Notes: generated by a model from the letters alone, not told the origin. DNA of 64,000 nucleotides from an uncultured Clostridium sp. (GCA_900552135.1 URYN01000004.1:73955-137954); one strand, 5' to 3'. Shown: positions 27,581-35,920, counted from the first letter of the stretch. Program-made: numbers and translations.

Positions 27581-28348
27581 TTAGGATTCCCTAATATAAA
27601 ATTTTTTCTTTTTATAAATTCCAAACACCATATTTCTGCATGTATTAAATATACTGCTTACTACATTTTGGTGTTCTGCTTCTCTATACAATTTATAATG
27701 CCATTTTATTAATTTCCAATAACTGTGGTTACTTATACTTCCACTTCTTTTTCTATACATTGCCAGTTCTTCATCTAATAAATAGCAATCCGCTTTTTTA
27801 CATATTTTTAACCACATTGCATAATCATTGTTTTTCCTTATATCTTCAATTTGAATCAAACCAATTTTTTCAGCATTGTACATTACAGTTAAACAACCTG
27901 GCCAGCAATAATTGTACATTCCTATTTTAGTAATTTTTTCAGGTCCTGTTACCTTAGTACCTTTTTCATTGCCATTTTCATCTATTTCTGTATAATTTGT
28001 ATAACTAAAATCATAGTTATTTTCTTCCATGAACTTTATTTGCTTTTCAAGTTTTTCCTTCTTCCACAAATCATCACTATCTAAAAAGGCAATCCATTTT
28101 CCTTTAGCTTCTTTAATAGCTTTATTTCTACTAATTGCTGCTCCACTATTAGTACTATTTTTTAAGAATTTTATTCTATTATCCTTAATAACGTTTACGA
28201 TTTCTTCTGTATCATCTGTAGAACAATCATCCACAATTATTAGTTCCCAATTATTATAGGTTTGATTCAATACTGAATTTATAGTTTCTTTTATAAATTT
28301 TCCAGTATTATATGAAGGCATTATAATTGATACTAAATCTTCTTTCAT
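27581..28348 (-). CDS. Glycosyltransferase, GT2 family
   Basis: 255 residues, GT-A fold. VSIIMPSYNTGKFIKETINSVLNQTYNNWELIIVDDCSTDDT is the family start, with KWIAFLDSDDLWKKEKLEKQ supplying the metal-binding DxD (D-S-D). The tail is short and lacks a membrane helix, so it is a cytoplasmic enzyme. It likely adds the second sugar after the initiating transferase encoded immediately upstream, nine bases away. Confidence 0.93.
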   Translation of the reverse strand: MKEDLVSIIMPSYNTGKFIKETINSVLNQTYNNWELIIVDDCSTDDTEEIVNVIKDNRIKFLKNSTNSGAAISRNKAIKEAKGKWIAFLDSDDLWKKEKLEKQIKFMEENNYDFSYTNYTEIDENGNEKGTKVTGPEKITKIGMYNYCWPGCLTVMYNAEKIGLIQIEDIRKNNDYAMWLKICKKADCYLLDEELAMYRKRSGSISNHSYWKLIKWHYKLYREAEHQNVVSSIFNTCRNMVFGIYKKKKFYIRES

Positions 28349-28357
28349 TTCTTCCTC

Positions 28358-29017
28358 TTAATGAATTTTCAATTTTTCTTTATATTCTTTTTCTGTTATT
28401 TTATTTGTTCTTAACAAATAATCACACAAATCTTCTGCTGTGTCCATACCATCTGTATTTATATCATCTCTTTTTAAAACTTTCAATACAGTTTTAAAAA
28501 TTATTTTCACATCTCCTACAAATGTTATATTTTTTATGTACTGCAAATCATATTCTAATTTTTCTTCCCAATTTATGTTGTTTCTTCCATTAATTTGAGC
28601 AAGTCCTGTTAAACCTTGTCTAACAGTATGTCTTTTTCTCTGTTCGCCTGTCATAAACAACATATCTCTTATTAGCAATGGTCTTGGTCCTACTATGCTC
28701 ATGTCTCCTTTTAGTATGTTCACAAGTTCTGGTAATTCATCTAAACTTGTGCTTCTTAGCACTTTACCGAACTTCGTTAATCTTTCTGAGTCTGGAAGCA
28801 GGTTGCCGTTTTCATCTTTTTTATCTGTCATTGTTCTAAATTTGTATAGTGTAAATATTTTTTCGTCTTTTCCTGGGCGTTGTTGTTTGAATATTATTGG
28901 GCTTCCTAGTTTTATTCTAACCAGTATTGCTACTACTAGCAACACTGGAGATAAAACTATTAGTGCTATTAAGCTTAATATAAAATCTAATATTCTTTTT
29001 ATATATTTTGCGTACAT
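28358..29017 (-). CDS. Initiating sugar-phosphate transferase (PglC/EpsL type)
   Basis: 219 residues, the monotopic small form. A re-entrant N-terminal helix (KRILDFILSLIALIVLSPVLLVVAILVRI) precedes SPIIFKQQRPGKDEKIFTLYKFRTM and the Asp-Glu motif in STSLDELPELVNILKGDMSIVGPRPLL. It transfers phospho-sugar from a UDP-sugar to undecaprenyl phosphate. With the aminotransferase and dehydratase genes upstream, the first sugar is probably a di-N-acetylated or 4-amino trideoxyhexose. Confidence 0.95.
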   Translation of the reverse strand: MYAKYIKRILDFILSLIALIVLSPVLLVVAILVRIKLGSPIIFKQQRPGKDEKIFTLYKFRTMTDKKDENGNLLPDSERLTKFGKVLRSTSLDELPELVNILKGDMSIVGPRPLLIRDMLFMTGEQRKRHTVRQGLTGLAQINGRNNINWEEKLEYDLQYIKNITFVGDVKIIFKTVLKVLKRDDINTDGMDTAEDLCDYLLRTNKITEKEYKEKLKIH

Positions 29018-29033
29018 AACATTTCCTTTTCTA

Positions 29034-30161
29034 TTATTTCCATAAGTCTATTATGGTTTTAATAACTCTGTTTTGTTCTTCTTCTGTCATTTTTGTATCA
29101 GATGGCAAGCATACTCCTCTTGTAAATAAGTCTTCTGATACCGCTTTGTCTGCAACTTTTATGAAATCGCATTTTGCAAATACTGGTTGCATGTGCATTG
29201 GTTTCCATACTGGTCTTGATTCTATGTTTTCTTTTTCTAATGCTTCCATTATGTCTAGTGGTTTTACTTTTGAATTTGCTTTTAATGTTATTACAGATAA
29301 CCAGTGGTTTGGTACTGTGTCTACTGGTGTTGGTTGCATTTCTATATCTGATATTTGTTTGAATGCTTCTTTGTATCTGTTGTATATGTCTGTTTTTTGT
29401 TTTATTCTTAAATTTATAACTTTTAATTGTCCTCTTCCAATTCCAGCTACTATATTGCTCATTCTGTAGTTATAGCCTATTTCTTTATGCTCGTAATGGC
29501 GTGCTTTTTCTCTTGATTGTGTTGACCAAAATCTTACTTTTGCAATTTTTTCTTCGTCTTCTGAAACTAACATTCCGCCACCACTTGTGGTTATTATTTT
29601 ATTTCCGTTGAATGAATAAATTCCGTATTTTCCAAATGTTCCTGTTTCTTTTCCTTTATATGTTGAGCCTAAGCTTTCTGCTGCATCTTCTACTAATGGT
29701 ACTCCATGTTTATCGCAAATTGCTTTTATTTCTTCTATTTTTGCTGGTGTTCCGTATAAATGAACTACTATTACAGCCTTTGGATGTGGATATTTTTCAA
29801 ATGCTTTTTCTAAGGCTTTAGGATCCATGTTCCATGTTTCTGGTTCACTGTCTATGAATACTGGTGTTGCATTTTGATATGTTATTGGGTTTGCTGTTGC
29901 AGAGAATGTTAAGCTTGAGCAAAATACTATGTCTCCTTCTTTTACATCTAGTGCTTTAAAGGCCATATGTATTGCTGCAGTTCCTGCTGATAATGCAGCT
30001 GCATATTTTGTTCCAGCATAGCTTGCAAGTTCTTCTTCAAACTTGTTTACATTTTCTCCAAGTGGAGCAATCCAATTTGTATCAAATGCCTCTTTTACGT
30101 ATTCTTGTTCATATCCTTCATCAGACATATGTGGTGAAGCTAAATAAATTTTCTTATTCAT
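29034..30161 (-). CDS. DegT/DnrJ/EryC1-type aminotransferase (PglE/EpsN-like)
   Basis: 375 residues, PLP fold type I. KIYLASPHMSDEGYEQEYVKEAFDTNWIAPLG is the family start, with GTAAIHMAFKAL, VPLVEDAAESLGSTYKGKETGTFG and the Schiff-base lysine in SFNGNKIITTSGGGM. It would transaminate the 4-keto sugar made by the upstream dehydratase to UDP-4-amino-4,6-dideoxy-GlcNAc. The plus strand of this gene is strikingly free of stop codons because of its codon use, which creates shadow frames. Confidence 0.94.
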   Translation of the reverse strand: MNKKIYLASPHMSDEGYEQEYVKEAFDTNWIAPLGENVNKFEEELASYAGTKYAAALSAGTAAIHMAFKALDVKEGDIVFCSSLTFSATANPITYQNATPVFIDSEPETWNMDPKALEKAFEKYPHPKAVIVVHLYGTPAKIEEIKAICDKHGVPLVEDAAESLGSTYKGKETGTFGKYGIYSFNGNKIITTSGGGMLVSEDEEKIAKVRFWSTQSREKARHYEHKEIGYNYRMSNIVAGIGRGQLKVINLRIKQKTDIYNRYKEAFKQISDIEMQPTPVDTVPNHWLSVITLKANSKVKPLDIMEALEKENIESRPVWKPMHMQPVFAKCDFIKVADKAVSEDLFTRGVCLPSDTKMTEEEQNRVIKTIIDLWK

Positions 30162-30188
30162 AACAAATTCCTTCTTTCATCCATAATT

Positions 30189-32144
30189 CTAAGCTTCTTT
30201 AGATATTAAATTTTGCTCTTGCATTTGTCTTTCTTCTATTTTTTCAAGCTCTTGTTTGTAGTTTATTATTTTTTTATTTTTTTCTTCTGCCTCAACAAAT
30301 GTTGGTACAGCTTTTTTTACTATTCTTTTAATTTCTGCCATTGTGTGGTCCTCTGTTTGTACAAATTCTCTTAACATTTCAACTCTTTTATTTACTTCTT
30401 CTGCCGGAATATCAAGTGGTTCTGCAACAAATATTTTGTTGTGTTTTGTGTGTTCCAAGCCCTCTTCAGACATTAGCAATTCTTCATATAGCTTTTCCCC
30501 TGGACGAAGTCCTGTTATTTCTATTGGAATGTCTATGTCTGGTTGAAGTCCTGATAATTTTATTAAGCTTACTGCTAAGTCATATATTTTTACAGGCTCT
30601 CCCATATCTAGTACAAATATTTCTCCACCTTTTGCATAAGTCATGGCTTGTAATACAAGCCCAACCGCTTCTGGTATTGTCATAAAAAATCTTGTTATGT
30701 CTTTGTGTGTAACTGTAACTGGTCCGCCTTCTTTTATTTGTTTCTTAAATAATGGAACAACTGAACCATTGCTTCCTAAAACGTTTCCAAATCTAACTGC
30801 TACATATTCTGTTTTGCTAGTTTTATTTTTTGCTTGAATTACCATTTCACACATTCTCTTACTTGCACCCATTATATTTGTAGGGTTTACGGCCTTATCT
30901 GTCGATATTAAAATAAATCTCTTTGTTCCAAATTTATCTGCACAATCTGCTACATTTTGTGTTCCTAAAACATTGTTTTTTATTGCTTCTAATGGACTAA
31001 CTTCCATTAATGGAACATGTTTATGTGCTGCCGCATGGAATACTAAATATGGTTTATATTTCGAGAAAACATCCTCTAATTTTTTCTTGTCTCTTACGCT
31101 TCCAATTATTCCTTTTATATTTAAATTTGGATATTTTGCTCTCAATTCTAATTCAATATTATACAAATTGTTCTCATAAATATCAAATATTATAAGTAAT
31201 TCTGGGTTAAAAGATGCAATCTGTCTGCATAACTCAGACCCTATTGAGCCTCCTCCACCGGTTACTAGTATGGCATGTCCTTTTATCAGGCTCTCTATAT
31301 TGTTGTTATCTAGTTTGATTGGCTCTCTTCCAAGTAAATCTTCTATCTCAACATCTTTTAAACTGTCTAGCACATTTTTATTCTTAATAATATCTTCTGT
31401 AGATGGAAGTATTCTAATTTTTGCATTTGTATCTTGGCAAATTTTCAATAAAGCTCTCTTATTTTCTGCTGATATATTCGTAATTGAGAAAAATATTTCT
31501 TGAACATTATAATTTCTACATATCTCTTTTATTTTATCTCTATTTCCTAATATCTTAACTCCTGAAATTGAATAATTCCATTTTTCAGGATTATCATCAA
31601 CCAATCCTACTATATAATATGTATTTTTTAATCCTTCTCTAATAGCTTTTATTATGTCCCTTGCAGACTTTCCTGCACCTATTATAAGTAATCTTTTCAC
31701 AATCACTGGATCTGTGCCTTTCTTTTCTGGAGGAATAGTTTCAATTATTAGCATTCTTATTATTACTCTACAAGAAACCGCGCCAACTGCAATTAAAACA
31801 CTTGAAAGAATGCACTCTTTTGTTGTAAATGTATTTATCTTGAATATATTTTTTACTAGATATGTTGTTAAACACGAAATTGCACATACGAATATGTAAC
31901 TTAAATAATCTTTTCCACTTTCGTATCTTGTAATATTTCTATATAAATTAAATAATCTAAAAAATACTTGGTATATTACAATAGCTAATGCAATAGAAAT
32001 TCCTATTTGCTGCCATTCGTCCGATTTAAAATAAAATGTATTTGATAATAAAAACCTTGAAATTATGCTTGCTAACGCAATAATTAATATATCTATAATT
32101 GTTAATATTATTTTGTTTCTCTCAAATTTAATTCTTTTCATCAC
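30189..32144 (-). CDS. UDP-GlcNAc 4,6-dehydratase, membrane type (PglF/EpsC-like)
   Basis: 651 residues. Four N-terminal membrane helices (about 12-140) lead a CoA-binding-like domain (RLLIIGAGKSARDIIKAIRE), then the catalytic SDR domain. That domain opens ILVTGGGGSIGSELCRQIA and has the modified active site ISTDKAVNPTNIMGASKR. ITGLRPGEKLYEELLMSEEG is conserved in this dehydratase group. It converts UDP-GlcNAc to the 4-keto-6-deoxy sugar used by the aminotransferase next door. It is the first gene of the polysaccharide operon. No C-terminal truncation is evident. Confidence 0.95.
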   Translation of the reverse strand: MMKRIKFERNKIILTIIDILIIALASIISRFLLSNTFYFKSDEWQQIGISIALAIVIYQVFFRLFNLYRNITRYESGKDYLSYIFVCAISCLTTYLVKNIFKINTFTTKECILSSVLIAVGAVSCRVIIRMLIIETIPPEKKGTDPVIVKRLLIIGAGKSARDIIKAIREGLKNTYYIVGLVDDNPEKWNYSISGVKILGNRDKIKEICRNYNVQEIFFSITNISAENKRALLKICQDTNAKIRILPSTEDIIKNKNVLDSLKDVEIEDLLGREPIKLDNNNIESLIKGHAILVTGGGGSIGSELCRQIASFNPELLIIFDIYENNLYNIELELRAKYPNLNIKGIIGSVRDKKKLEDVFSKYKPYLVFHAAAHKHVPLMEVSPLEAIKNNVLGTQNVADCADKFGTKRFILISTDKAVNPTNIMGASKRMCEMVIQAKNKTSKTEYVAVRFGNVLGSNGSVVPLFKKQIKEGGPVTVTHKDITRFFMTIPEAVGLVLQAMTYAKGGEIFVLDMGEPVKIYDLAVSLIKLSGLQPDIDIPIEITGLRPGEKLYEELLMSEEGLEHTKHNKIFVAEPLDIPAEEVNKRVEMLREFVQTEDHTMAEIKRIVKKAVPTFVEAEEKNKKIINYKQELEKIEERQMQEQNLISKEA

Positions 32145-32449
32145 TTGAACATCCTCTCACAATGTACTTTTGTTATTTTCCTTTTACTTCGTTTATAGTG
32201 TTTCGAATGTTTCTTTATTTCTCTCCACTCATGTATTTTCTTCTTTTTTTCGTCATTTTCTATGTATTTTATTCTTTTTTCGACTTACACTTTTTATTAT
32301 ATATATAACAGTAATTTTTTTCAAGCCTTTTTTAGTATTTTACAAGATTTAACAAAAAGGCTCCATTTAATAAAAATTATTTCATGAAACATTGCTTAGT
32401 GAAAGGAGAAAACTTATATGTTAGTTTTCTCCTTTACTTCATCATTTCT
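32145..32449. other. Gene-free spacer upstream of the polysaccharide operon
   Basis: This AT-rich spacer of 305 bases should contain the promoter of the dehydratase gene on the minus strand, but I could not place a convincing one. A hairpin sits at its right end. A 60-codon frame at 32170-32352 on the plus strand has hydrophobic, biased composition and no ribosome binding site, so I do not call it. Confidence 0.5.
32401..32436 (-). terminator. Hairpin behind the DUF4153-like gene
   Basis: GAAAGGAGAAAAC pairs with GTTTTCTCCTTT across an 11-base loop, 14 bases after the stop of the minus-strand gene. The T-run is weak on both strands, so orientation is uncertain. Nearly the same stem occurs at 35.07-35.11 kb. 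Confidence 0.55.
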
Positions 32450-34117
32450 CTATTTAATTAAAAAACATCCTTTTATTACTATCGATATTCCTTCTTTAGA
32501 ATCGTAATTACCTTCTAAGTCTACCTCATAACTCAAGTTCACGTCTGTAATATAGATATCTCTAGAATCATCCACCCTATGAACTCTATGGCTTACAATG
32601 TATTCTTTTGCACTTTCATCGCCATTTTTATTCGCTTCTATCAATCCAATCACATAATCTTTCAAATTTATGTTGAATGTGTCGTACAAGCTTACACTTT
32701 CCAAATTTTCCTCGTTTATATCATATTCATAGACTTTGAATTTCTTTATACGGTTGTATCCTTCTACAGTTATTACTCCATCGTCTGGATATTGATAATT
32801 TACTCTTTTATATGTTGTTCTTTTTTCATCATACGTTTCACCTTCGTCACCGTATGGACTGTAATGTTCAATTAATTTTTTGGTAAGCTCTTCCTTATCC
32901 AAATATTTTGGTAGGTATTTTTCACAATTTTCCTGTCTTGATAAGTATCTGTAAGCACTTGATGCAGTTGCCTTTTCCTCTTTTGAAAGACTTGTAAAGC
33001 TTTCGCCTTCTCTCCATGCTTTTCTTAATCTTGATGCTTGATTGTAATTTGATATTTGTTCCATGTTTACTACTGGTAGTATTGTTGAAATTGCAATTAG
33101 TCCTGCTGCAACCAGCACTGCATTTGTTAAATATTTTCTTTTATTTATTATGGATAGAACAATTGCTACAATTTCAAATATTATAAACATTACACCCATG
33201 TATCTTACAGGTGTTATTCCATTCTCACCAATTCTTGCTCCAATCGAATATATTTGAAGTCCAATCAACGGAATGAATGCTATTGGCATTATCTTTGAAA
33301 ATACTTCTACAAATCTATTTTTCTCTTTAAATTCGTAAGTCATTACCCATACTGGAAAAGCCACAACAAATAGTCCTGCTACAATTCTATAAATTGAATT
33401 TTGCGGAATTTGTCTTAATACCAATATTTTTATCATGTATATATAGATTATTATTGTTGCAATAGCTGTTAATGGTAACAATACGAATGAAATTACCGTT
33501 TCTATAAACTTAGAATTTTCTCCTTCTGTATTTGTTATTGATAACAATGTTGCTGGAATTAAGAAAAAACCTGCTATTGCAATTTGTGCTCTTAATACTA
33601 ATTCATAATTTTTGCCTGGAGTTAGCAAGCTGATTGATATTGCCATTATTAAAGCAAATCCAACTACTAAAATTCCATATATTACACCTGTTCCAAATAA
33701 ATTTTTGAATACTCTAGTACAATATTTCGATAACTCTAGTCCAGAATTTTTTATAACTTTAAATAGCCCTATCAAAAAAGCTACTATATAATATCCAGTT
33801 AAAATTCTTGATGCACTCGCACCAAATACGTTGTAATGAGCAAATCTTTCAAGTACCACTGCGATTACAAATCCAGCAACACATGAATACATTTTTGACT
33901 TTTTTTCTTTAAAATATGATTCCACCACAAAGAAATTAATGGCAGCAATTACAGCAATAATCGCAAACGAAGTTAAAAACTTACTCCATGCATTAAAATT
34001 TGCAAATGTAAACACAAGTGTTGCAATAATTATTACTATATTTGTTGCCATGTACTGTTTTACGTACGTTTTGTAATTCGACGTAAGCCTGTTAAAAAAA
34101 TCTTTTACTTTTTCCAT
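32450..34117 (-). CDS. DUF4153/DUF4173-like multi-spanning membrane protein
   Basis: 555 residues. About 11-12 membrane helices fill residues 20-360, starting with TNIVIIIATLVFTFANFNAW. A soluble C-terminal region of about 190 residues has YRYLSRQENCEKYLPKYL and repeated beta strands (YDINEENLESVSLYDTF). The helix pattern and FPVWVMTYEFKEKNRF segment resemble the DUF4153/DUF4173 families, whose function is unknown. It stands alone between the polysaccharide operon and the PemK island, with an AAGGGGAAATTTT leader before ATG. Confidence 0.7.
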   Translation of the reverse strand: MEKVKDFFNRLTSNYKTYVKQYMATNIVIIIATLVFTFANFNAWSKFLTSFAIIAVIAAINFFVVESYFKEKKSKMYSCVAGFVIAVVLERFAHYNVFGASASRILTGYYIVAFLIGLFKVIKNSGLELSKYCTRVFKNLFGTGVIYGILVVGFALIMAISISLLTPGKNYELVLRAQIAIAGFFLIPATLLSITNTEGENSKFIETVISFVLLPLTAIATIIIYIYMIKILVLRQIPQNSIYRIVAGLFVVAFPVWVMTYEFKEKNRFVEVFSKIMPIAFIPLIGLQIYSIGARIGENGITPVRYMGVMFIIFEIVAIVLSIINKRKYLTNAVLVAAGLIAISTILPVVNMEQISNYNQASRLRKAWREGESFTSLSKEEKATASSAYRYLSRQENCEKYLPKYLDKEELTKKLIEHYSPYGDEGETYDEKRTTYKRVNYQYPDDGVITVEGYNRIKKFKVYEYDINEENLESVSLYDTFNINLKDYVIGLIEANKNGDESAKEYIVSHRVHRVDDSRDIYITDVNLSYEVDLEGNYDSKEGISIVIKGCFLIK

Positions 34118-34331
34118 AAAATTTCCCCTTTTTAATTTATTTAAGGTATATTAGCTGTGAAATTATTCTAAACTAAAATCTCCCTTTATTTCAAAAGCAT
34201 TATATCATACTTTTCTAAATAATGGGAGAACTTTTTTGATTTTTCACTAATCGAACGGTCTAGTCCTTGGTAATTTACAAAGTGGATTCTATCTTATAAA
34301 AAAATATTGCATAAAATATTACGAACTTTTG

Positions 34332-34360
34332 TTTACTTGTTTTTTATAATATGTTATACT
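34332..34360 (+). promoter_or_regulatory. Promoter of the PemK-family gene
   Basis: TTTACT (34332-34337), a 17-base spacer and TATACT (34355-34360) stand about 18 bases before the start codon, followed by the ribosome binding site GAGGTGATATT. Both hexamers have one or two mismatches. Confidence 0.6.
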
Positions 34361-34378
34361 AAAAAGTGAGGTGATATT

Positions 34379-34864
34379 ATGAATACAGAAATCCACAATA
34401 ATCTCGAAGAAGCCAAAATTTTTCTAGATACTATTAATACTCCTGATGCAATTCAATTTTCTGAGTGGACTAAAGAAAAAACATATTTAAGGTATAACGG
34501 GAATCTCCCACAATTTCCAATATACAATAATTTTATTTACTGGTGCAATTTAGGTGTAAACATTGGTAGTGAACAAAACAAATTAAGGCCAGTTTTAATA
34601 TTAAGATCCTCTAAGAATTCTCCAATTTGTACAATTCTTCCTTTAACAACAAAAAGGTTAAATGATGAATTATGGTTTCACGTTGACTTAGAGAAAATCG
34701 ATTCTACTGTTTTAGTTGAACAATTAAAAGTTGTTAGCAAAATAAGAATTACGGATCCATTTAGAAGAAAAGGAAAATTAGTGGTTATTTCTAAAAATGA
34801 CTGGACCGAAATCAATTCACAACTTGAAATTTTATATAGGTTAAAACCCTTGAAAAATGAATAA
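34379..34864 (+). CDS. PemK/MazF-family endoribonuclease toxin, no antitoxin gene beside it
   Basis: 161 residues. The C-terminal ~110 residues carry the MazF/PemK core: FIYWCNLGVNIGSEQNKLRPVLILR (the GSEQ...RPVLI motif that places the catalytic Arg), CTILPLTT, and VLVEQLKVVSKIRI, which corresponds to the DQIRTVSKERL region of MazF with its Ser. The first ~50 residues are an unusual helical extension. MazF-type toxins cut single-stranded RNA at short sites. No MazE-like or other small antitoxin frame lies upstream; the spacer of 261 bases holds only the promoter. Two small-RNA units follow at once on the same strand. Alone on the plus strand among minus-strand genes, it looks like a mobile or addiction-type island. 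Confidence 0.88.
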   Translation: MNTEIHNNLEEAKIFLDTINTPDAIQFSEWTKEKTYLRYNGNLPQFPIYNNFIYWCNLGVNIGSEQNKLRPVLILRSSKNSPICTILPLTTKRLNDELWFHVDLEKIDSTVLVEQLKVVSKIRITDPFRRKGKLVVISKNDWTEINSQLEILYRLKPLKNE

Positions 34865-34879
34865 AATTTTAAATTTTTC

Positions 34880-34908
34880 TTGACATTTTTTCATGACTGT
34901 TTTATAAT
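34880..34908 (+). promoter_or_regulatory. Consensus sigma-A promoter of small RNA 1
   Basis: TTGACA (34880-34885), a 17-base spacer and TATAAT (34903-34908) match the consensus perfectly. It starts 15 bases after the toxin stop codon, so transcription of the downstream RNA is independent of the toxin gene. Confidence 0.8.
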
Positions 34909-34914
34909 AAAATT

Positions 34915-34988
34915 ACTAAAACATTAGTGTCCGTTCTAAAAAGAACGTAATCATTATATTCCGATAGCTAAAAAGCTATCGTTTTTTT
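34915..34988 (+). ncRNA. Small RNA 1 behind the PemK-family gene
   Basis: Transcription should start near 34915. The box ACATTAGTGTCC (34921-34932) leads into a hairpin CGTTCT-AAAA-AGAACG (34932-34947). TAATCATTA follows, then a perfect terminator CGATAGCT-AAAA-AGCTATCG with seven T (34962-34988). The RNA would be about 74 nt with no reading frame or ribosome binding site. The same box and hairpin layout recurs about 105 bases downstream with a different stem sequence. I cannot assign a named family. Confidence 0.65.
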
Positions 34989-34989
34989 A

Positions 34990-35019
34990 TTGTATATATT
35001 CTTGATTTTTTCATATAAT
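34990..35019 (+). promoter_or_regulatory. Probable promoter of small RNA 2
   Basis: TTGTAT (34990-34995), an 18-base spacer and TATAAT (35014-35019) begin right after the T-run of small RNA 1. TATAAT ends six bases before the conserved ACATTAGTGTCC box, which would therefore start the transcript. Confidence 0.5.
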
Positions 35020-35025
35020 ATTATT

Positions 35026-35110
35026 ACATTAGTGTCCATAGCATAAATGCTATGTAAGTCATTAGTAAAAGGAGAAAACTCATATAATTAGTGATTTTCT
35101 CCTTTATTTT
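35026..35110 (+). ncRNA. Small RNA 2 behind the PemK-family gene
   Basis: ACATTAGTGTCC (35026-35037) leads into a seven-pair hairpin CATAGCA-TAAA-TGCTATG (35037-35054), then TAAGTCATTA. The terminator-like stem AAAGGAGAAAA/TTTTCTCCTTT ends near 35105, followed by ATTTT. Box, hairpin size, A-rich loop and trailing TAA(g)TCATTA match small RNA 1, whereas the stem bases are entirely different yet still paired. The unit is about 85 nt and has no coding potential. Confidence 0.6.
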
Positions 35111-35199
35111 AAATACTTTTGTTATAATATATATTTTCTTAATTTTTCTGTCATTTTATTAGATTATTAAAATTATTATACATTATTCTTCCATTATTG

Positions 35200-35880
35200 T
35201 TACTTCGCTATCTTCTCTATACTCTTTCTGTACTCACATACCTCAATTTCCTTGTATATCTTTCCATCGCCACTTACATAATCTATTTGAGCATACAAAG
35301 CTAATACAATATGTATGTCATCATCTTTTTCTTCCTTGATTATCCCATAGAAAACTGCTGGTATATCATCATCAACTGTAATTTTTCTATCCTCATCTGC
35401 CGAAAACTTATCTCTAGTATTATCCACAGTTAGAATATAGCCCGTTTTGTCCATCTCAAGACAACCATCTAATCTTTCTTCTTTTTTGTATTCTAGATCC
35501 TTTATAATCAAATCGCCCTCAACAGTAAACTGTACAATTCTTATTTTATCCTCTTTTCTCTCTTGAGAATTTATTTTTGTGTTTTCAATAAATTTATCAA
35601 GTTTGTCTTTACCGTAAATTTTATTATATGTAATTACTACACAGCCGTCATTAATCGCCTGCTCCAACGAATAATCTTGCGGAAGCTCCGATAAAGCTCT
35701 GTACCCATAAGAATCTACCTTAGGCTCATTATTTGTTGAAATCTCCTCATTGCGATTTTGTGAATCATTTTCCTTACTTAAGTTTTTCGAGTTTTCTTGA
35801 TTATTTATTTTATAATATACTCCTCCTGCTAAAGTAATAACTATTAACACAATAATTATTAGTATAATTTTCTTTTTCAT
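35200..35880 (-). CDS. Membrane-anchored DUF4362-like protein
   Basis: 226 residues from ATG 35880, which has GGTG upstream; the longer GTG start at 35889 overlaps that site. One N-terminal membrane helix (about 5-24) and a polar linker lead an extracytoplasmic domain. LEQAINDGCVVITYNKIYGKDKLDKFIENTK, KIRIVQFTVEGDLIIKDLEY and DNTRDKFSAD resemble the DUF4362 family found in Firmicutes, function unknown. It follows the sigma-factor gene by about 40 bases, so it may belong to the sigma factor's operon or regulon. Confidence 0.72.
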   Translation of the reverse strand: MKKKIILIIIVLIVITLAGGVYYKINNQENSKNLSKENDSQNRNEEISTNNEPKVDSYGYRALSELPQDYSLEQAINDGCVVITYNKIYGKDKLDKFIENTKINSQERKEDKIRIVQFTVEGDLIIKDLEYKKEERLDGCLEMDKTGYILTVDNTRDKFSADEDRKITVDDDIPAVFYGIIKEEKDDDIHIVLALYAQIDYVSGDGKIYKEIEVCEYRKSIEKIAK

Positions 35881-35920
35881 ACGTAACACCTTTCCTTTCT
35901 TTCAGCATTTCTGCTTTCTA

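Noticed and set aside
29174..30163. Several Leu-rich plus-strand frames opposite the aminotransferase and dehydratase genes
   Set aside because: They are shadows of well-supported minus-strand genes and have no ribosome binding sites.
32170..32352. 60-codon hydrophobic plus-strand frame in the spacer
   Set aside because: Phe/Ser-biased composition from T-rich DNA, no binding site and no conserved look.
34865..35110. Classical type III toxin-antitoxin (ToxIN) assignment
   Set aside because: The RNA units lie downstream of the toxin gene, have separate promoters and terminators, and the protein reads as PemK/MazF rather than ToxN. The similarity is only conceptual.
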